Assembly (NCBI GenBank): GCA_963969345.1
Contig: OZ017769.1
Span: forward strand, 4,588,816 to 4,652,815
DNA: 64,000 nucleotides
Reading direction: 5' to 3'
Source of the DNA: Turbatrix aceti
Taxonomy: Eukaryota; Nematoda; Chromadorea; Rhabditida; Panagrolaimidae
The position numbers were made by a program, and so were the translations under genes. The notes beneath the pieces were generated by a model. It was given only the letters and a program-made list of their open reading frames with translations. It was not told the origin of the DNA and made no database searches. Of the stretch, positions 59,435 to 64,000 are shown one piece after another. Position 1 is the first letter of the stretch, and each line of letters opens with the position of its first letter.

Positions 59435-60868
59435 TCAGTCAATTTTTTGTTCCTAGCTGGGGACTAGGATCAACCGCACTTACGAACCAGTTAATTAACA
59501 ATATTCTCAGCCAACCGAGCTTTTGTGTATCAATTGCAAAAAGCTGTAAAAATCATTTAAAAAAATTGAAGCAAAAATAATTCAAAAAAAAAAGTAAAAA
59601 GATGCAAAAAGGGCAATTTTTGTACTCTATTTTTTACATTTTTATAAATTCTGATACCACAAAATTGAAATTTTTTAAACACAATTTTCAGTCCATTTTA
59701 GGCCCAGCGCAAAGACCACAAAACGCGGTCTGTCCCGGGCCGTTTTGAGACCCTTGCCGACCCCCGTTTTACCTCCAAAGTTTTCAAATTAGCGTCGCTA
59801 GTAACCAAAACACATTCCATTGTCATGTGACAATAAAAATGCAAACGCAAAACCTCGGAAGTCCAGGTGTCTTTTGCAAGGAAAAAAAAGAAAAGACTCC
59901 TAAGAGCCAGATGCTGTTTCTCCGACTCATTGCTTGCCGTTGACAGCGCCGGTGGCCTGGCGTGTAGCTTTTTAAACCCCAATGCAGGTAGCGAGTGTTT
60001 TCTAACATGCCACTCACATCAAACACGCAGTTATAATCCGTCGCTTCGGAGCAAGACGTGTCTTTTTTATCGCCGTGTTCATAATTTGGGGGGGGGGCAT
60101 TTGCGGTCCCGGCACGCCTTTTTTTAAAAGCATTTTGGGTGCATCTGCTTTTGCATTTGCTACTACTTCCTTTTTTTGGGTTCCTTTCATTTCCGGCTTC
60201 CAAAATAAATATTTATTACATATTTTCACCTTCCATTTGGATTTTTTACTATCATATTTATTTGTATTTGTTTTCCGTATTTTTTTCGTCACGCTCCGCA
60301 AAGCTCGCTCACATTCATAGTACCAGTGTTTTTTTTACAGAGTTCTATTTTTTTTGTTTTTTAGCCATTCTCTCGCCGGATTCCCTCCAGGGCAGGCTGT
60401 GTAGCGTAATCCGAAGCGAAGCGCGACATCACCCCGGCAACAGCTGAGCTGAGCCAGTGGGGCCCACATTCACCGCCACTCGCTGGCCTACACGCAACCA
60501 GACGACTGACAATAGAAGCACGAGCCAAGAGCCCAAGGTAAACCCAGACCCGGACCTCATCGCATCCACGACACACCCCTCAACCCATCCTCCGACATAA
60601 GCGAAAAGCGACCGAGACAACCCGCTGAGACGAACCCGACGAAGGCGGAGTCTGTGGCCGGATGAAGAAGACGCTGTCGCTCACACGCGTTCCTCCTCCG
60701 CCGTCGTCGTCGTCGTTATCGTTGTCGTTATCGTCGTCGAAACCACCTTCACCTCTGCCGTCTTTTTCGCCTCTGTCGATTCTGTTGACCCCATCACATG
60801 AGTTGCCGCTAGACGCCTCTCTCCGGTGACACACAGATCGCAGCAGCAGTAGCCTCAGATCGATTTCA

Positions 60869-63677
60869 ATGCCCTTCGACGTCGAACCGCATCCCGTCAT
60901 TGACGGCGACGCCTATCACCATGGCCATGCCATCCACGCCAACGGAAACGGCCGCGAAGAAGTCACATCGCCCTCCGCGAACTCTACGATCCCATTTGAA
61001 CAATTTCCCGTCGAGACCAAGATCTACAAGAAGCGTTACCTCGTGTTGATCATGTTCGTGGCCCTCTCAGCGTCGAACGCGATGCAGTGGATCCAGTACA
61101 GCATCATCGCCCACATCATCACAGAGTACTACGGAGTTTCATTCGACGCGGTCGACTGGACCAGCATGGTTTACATGGTCACGTACATGCTTTTAGTCTT
61201 TCCTGGCAGGTTTGTTCCGGTTTCTTCGGGGCAGGCAATTTTTGAGGGTTTTCACTTCCTTGAAAGTATCGTATTCTTCCGGGAAGGAGCAAAGAGCGTG
61301 AAATTAGCCCCAATTCAAATTCGAGGCACTTGACAAAAAAACTGCGAAAAAAACGTTCGTCGTTTGCCTTGATAGTGGCAATTTGGGCTCCTGAACGCCG
61401 TAGAGAGACAGGAAGCTCCGGGGGGAAGTTTTGAGTTCAAAAAATTTCAAGTGAGCCCAGGAGGGCCATCGAGTTTGCGTGTAGGAGCAGCGCAAAGCAT
61501 TGTTTGCTTATTGTTAGCAGCTAATGCTCTCGAAAAGCGTTGCACACCATCCTGACCTTTGACTGGGTAGGTAGGTACTCGGAACACTCTTCAACATTCA
61601 TCGCTGCTGGGTCCTGTACCTGTACCTGTCGAGTGTTGAATGGGTGACGGGGTCCGTAGATCAGCAACCTTCGACGTCAGGATACACTCATTTTTTTTGG
61701 GATTACAAAAAAAGTTATAATACAAAGCGGAAAAAAATCAGTGATGAAACAAAAAAAAAACACGATTTTACACCTTTACACCTTTACAGCTGGTTCCTCG
61801 ACAAATACGGCCTCCGAACCTCGCTGCTCATCGGCGCGTGCGGAAACTGCCTCGGCGCGTGGCTCAAACTCGCCTCCACCTCGCCAGACCGATTCTGGCT
61901 GACACTGACGGCCCAAACAATCGTCGGAGCATCCCAGGTCTTCATCCTCGGCATCCCGCCTCGCCTCGCGGCCGTCTGGTTCGGCCCCAATCAGGTGTCG
62001 ACCGCGTGTGCCGCCGGCGTCTTCGGCAATCAGCTGGGCATCGCTCTCGGTTTTGTCCTGCCGCCCCTCATCGTGCACGTCGGTGGCGTGGATGCCGTCA
62101 CCACCGATCTCCAGGTCATGTTCTTCGGCAGCGCGGTCTTCAACACGCTCGTTTTTGCGTCGATCGTCGCATTTTTCGACGAAAAACCCAAGCTGCCGCC
62201 GTCTGCAGCCCAGGCAAGAGCCATCGAGGAATCTCTGGATGGAAACTTCCTCCAGGACCTCCGGCAACTTTTGTCCAACGTGCCCTATCTGCTGCTCGTC
62301 TTCACGTACGGCCTCAATGTCGGCGTGTTTTATGCCGTGTCCACGCTGCTCTCTCAGATGGTGCTCTTTTTCTACCCGGATGCCCAGGAAGAGGTCGGCA
62401 CCATCGGGTTGCTCCTCGTCTTCGCCGGCATGCTGGGATCCGTCGTCTGCGGTTACGTTCTGGACAAATTCCATCATTTCAAGTGAGTTCCATTTAAAAT
62501 TGAATTTAAAAATTTTTTTAAGTTGAATGGAGAAAACAAAAAGAAAAACGAAAAACACTCACTCAATTTTTGCCTCTTTTTTATGACACAAATTCATGAT
62601 TTCTATTGCAACAGGTTGCCGCTGATCTGTTGCATTAACCTGGCATTTGGGCCGGGTTAATGGCCTCTCTAGGTGTTGAAAAAAACTTTTACGGCACTAA
62701 AAGTGGTCCGTTTTAATGCTGATGCGTAAAAAGTGCTTTTGTCATGATCATTAAATTTTTTTTAATCGCACGGCCAAGATCCGAGTTCAATTTTACGATG
62801 TGCAAAAAATAGAAGTGAATTCGCAAAAAAAACTGAAGTGTTTATTTTCGGAATGTAAAAATTTTTCGACATCTAAAAAAATGTCAATTTGCAAAAAAAA
62901 CATAAAATTTTTTAAAACAGAACAAAATTCCAAGCTAAAATTTTTCGACGTCACAGAAACATTTTCCAAAAAACACCTGAAATTTAAACTGACATCTAAG
63001 ATCCTTGCAAAATTTTTTACATTAAAAAAAACACCTGAAATTTAAACTAACATGTAAAATTTTTCGACGCGACAAAAAATCCGTTCCTTCCCCAAAAAAA
63101 ACCACCTGAAATTCTATCGCGATCGTGTATTCAGGCTGACAACCCTCTTCGTGTACTTTTTCTCGTTCGTCGGCATGCTCGCGTACACGCTGACAATCGA
63201 CGCCGGCGAGTTGTGGATTGTGTACGTGATGGCCTTTCTGCTGGGCTTCTTCATGACGGGTTACCTGCCGATCGGCTTCGAATTCGCCGCCGAACTCACC
63301 TTCCCGATCGCGGAGGGCACGACCTCCGGCCTCCTCAACGCGGCTGCCCAGGTCTTTGGCGTTCTCCTGACCATGGGCATGGGCCGGGTGATGAAGGACG
63401 TCTCCATCTGGTGGTGCAACATCCTCATGTCCGCTGTCCTCCTTTTTGGCACTTTTCTCACCGCCTGCATCAAGTCCGACCTCCGTCGCCAGAACGCTCA
63501 CCGAGATATTTCCTACGCCGTTCCCGTAAGTGCCTTTTTTTCAATTTTTTTGCTTTTGTTCGTTTATTTATTTGCTCGCTCGTTGGTTGCGACGGTTTTT
63601 AATTTTGCTTTGAGCTTTTTTGCTTTTCTTTTCAGCGATCCGATACTCAACTCACCGAAACATCCTGCGGTATTTAA
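60869..63677 (+). CDS. FLVCR: FLVCR-type major facilitator transporter
   Basis: FLVCR proteins move haem and, in more recent work, choline or ethanolamine across the plasma membrane. Exons 60869-61209, 61790-62482, 63135-63525 and 63636-63677 join in phase to 488 residues. The N-terminus is polar and cytosolic. KIYKKRYLVLIMFVALSASN and AMQWIQYSII match the first membrane helix, and the exon 1/2 junction gives FPGSWFLDKYGLRTSLLIGA, typical of the MFS loop 2-3 in this subfamily. NCLGAWLKLAS, IPPRLAAVWFGPNQVSTACA and FGNQLGIALGF are FLVCR hallmarks. I count about twelve helices. The last exon is only 13 codons plus stop. Nematodes are haem auxotrophs, which makes a haem-linked role plausible; the substrate is not shown by sequence. 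AATAAA lies at 63924-63929. Confidence 0.9.
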
Positions 63678-63923
63678 CCCTACGCAAGCCCATTTAAGAA
63701 ACGCCCTACGTGAATCAAGTCATGAGACGTGGTGTTGCAGACTGTTCTCATCCCCTAAGCTTCGTTATCCGGTGCAGGCACTTTTACGTGTCTTTTTGAG
63801 CATTTTTGGCTACCACCCACCGCAGAAATAGTTCTTATTTGTACTCAAGTGTCCTTTAACCCTTTTTGAGTGACTGGTAGACCCCTAGTATATCTACAAT
63901 ACGAATCAGATAACCAACAGAGC

Positions 63924-63929
63924 AATAAA
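63924..63929 (+). promoter_or_regulatory. Polyadenylation signal AATAAA of the FLVCR-type gene
   Basis: Hexamer 247 bp after the stop codon. No further gene is visible to the window end. Confidence 0.55.
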
Positions 63930-64000
63930 GTTTAAGATAAAATAAAATTTGACCCCTGTTGCAATGCAAAAGAAAAAATCAAAAACCAATTTTCATTAAA

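Larger units (their letters stand above)
55388..60868. other. 5.5-kb intergenic region with two inserted elements
   Basis: Holds a hAT-like element (55963-56386) and MITE copy B (58819-59434), listed separately. Other short ORFs (for example 56433-56690 and 57755-58057) have no conserved text. A CGTT run (GTTCGTTCGCTCGCTCGTTC) lies at 57966-57997. The last part should include the promoter of the transporter gene at 60869. Confidence 0.5.

Overview
The window is nuclear DNA from a nematode, probably free-living. The introns are short and use GTRAGT donors and TTTTCAG/TTTTTAG acceptors. The genes are compact and their intergenic DNA is AT-rich. One gene encodes a nematode-type serpentine chemoreceptor, and the conserved genes match animal proteins with nematode counterparts (CARMIL/crml-1, dynein light intermediate chain/dli-1, Sm F/snr-5, HSBP1/hsb-1, POLA2/div-1, ubiquilin/ubql-1, lamin/lmn-1, cyclophilin B/cyn-5). 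No species is assigned.

Layout: 0-4.2 kb, CARMIL (+, 5' end outside the window). 4.9-6.0 kb, a short gene like the N-terminal part plus zinc module of Polinton-type DNA polymerases. 6.5-9.6 kb (-), dynein light intermediate chain, with a transposon nested in a transposon inside one intron. 9.9-11.2 kb, divergent pair Sm F (-) and HSBP1 (+). 11.6-20.2 kb, a large inverted duplication with two nearly identical F-box/LRR genes in opposite orientation, degraded family fragments and several palindromic elements. 20.4-23.2 kb (-), an unidentified gene with an apparent one-base frameshift and a decayed paralogue. 24-26 kb, POLA2 (+). 27-29.7 kb, ubiquilin (-). 31.1-31.5 kb, MIF (+). 31.5-38.1 kb, a block with no gene that I can see but with several short perfect hairpins. 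38.1-40.0 kb, a Maelstrom-domain protein (+) lying between two related repeat arrays. 40.4-43.5 kb (-), a secreted, low-complexity protein with a glutaredoxin-like fold lacking CXXC. 44.5-46.4 kb (-), nuclear lamin. 48.9-49.7 kb, secreted cyclophilin B (+). 50.4-53.7 kb, an unrecognised 816-residue protein (+). 54.4-55.4 kb, an Srg-like receptor (+). 60.9-63.7 kb, an FLVCR-type transporter (+).

Two themes stand out. First, the Maelstrom candidate keeps a Glu-Cys-His-Cys set of residues; Maelstrom is a piRNA-pathway protein that I do not know from Caenorhabditis. Second, the window holds a series of small non-autonomous elements built alike: hAT-like ends (mostly CAGNG...), often an 8-bp target duplication, and an interior of amplified short palindromic words. 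Each element uses a different word (GGCCGGCC, GGGGCC, CTCCCGGGAG, GGGTACCCGA, GAGTCGA, GCTCGCTC, GTCGGGG, CGAACACGAA).

All gene models are manual splices read from the sequence. Splice positions are given as seen and were not tested against transcripts.
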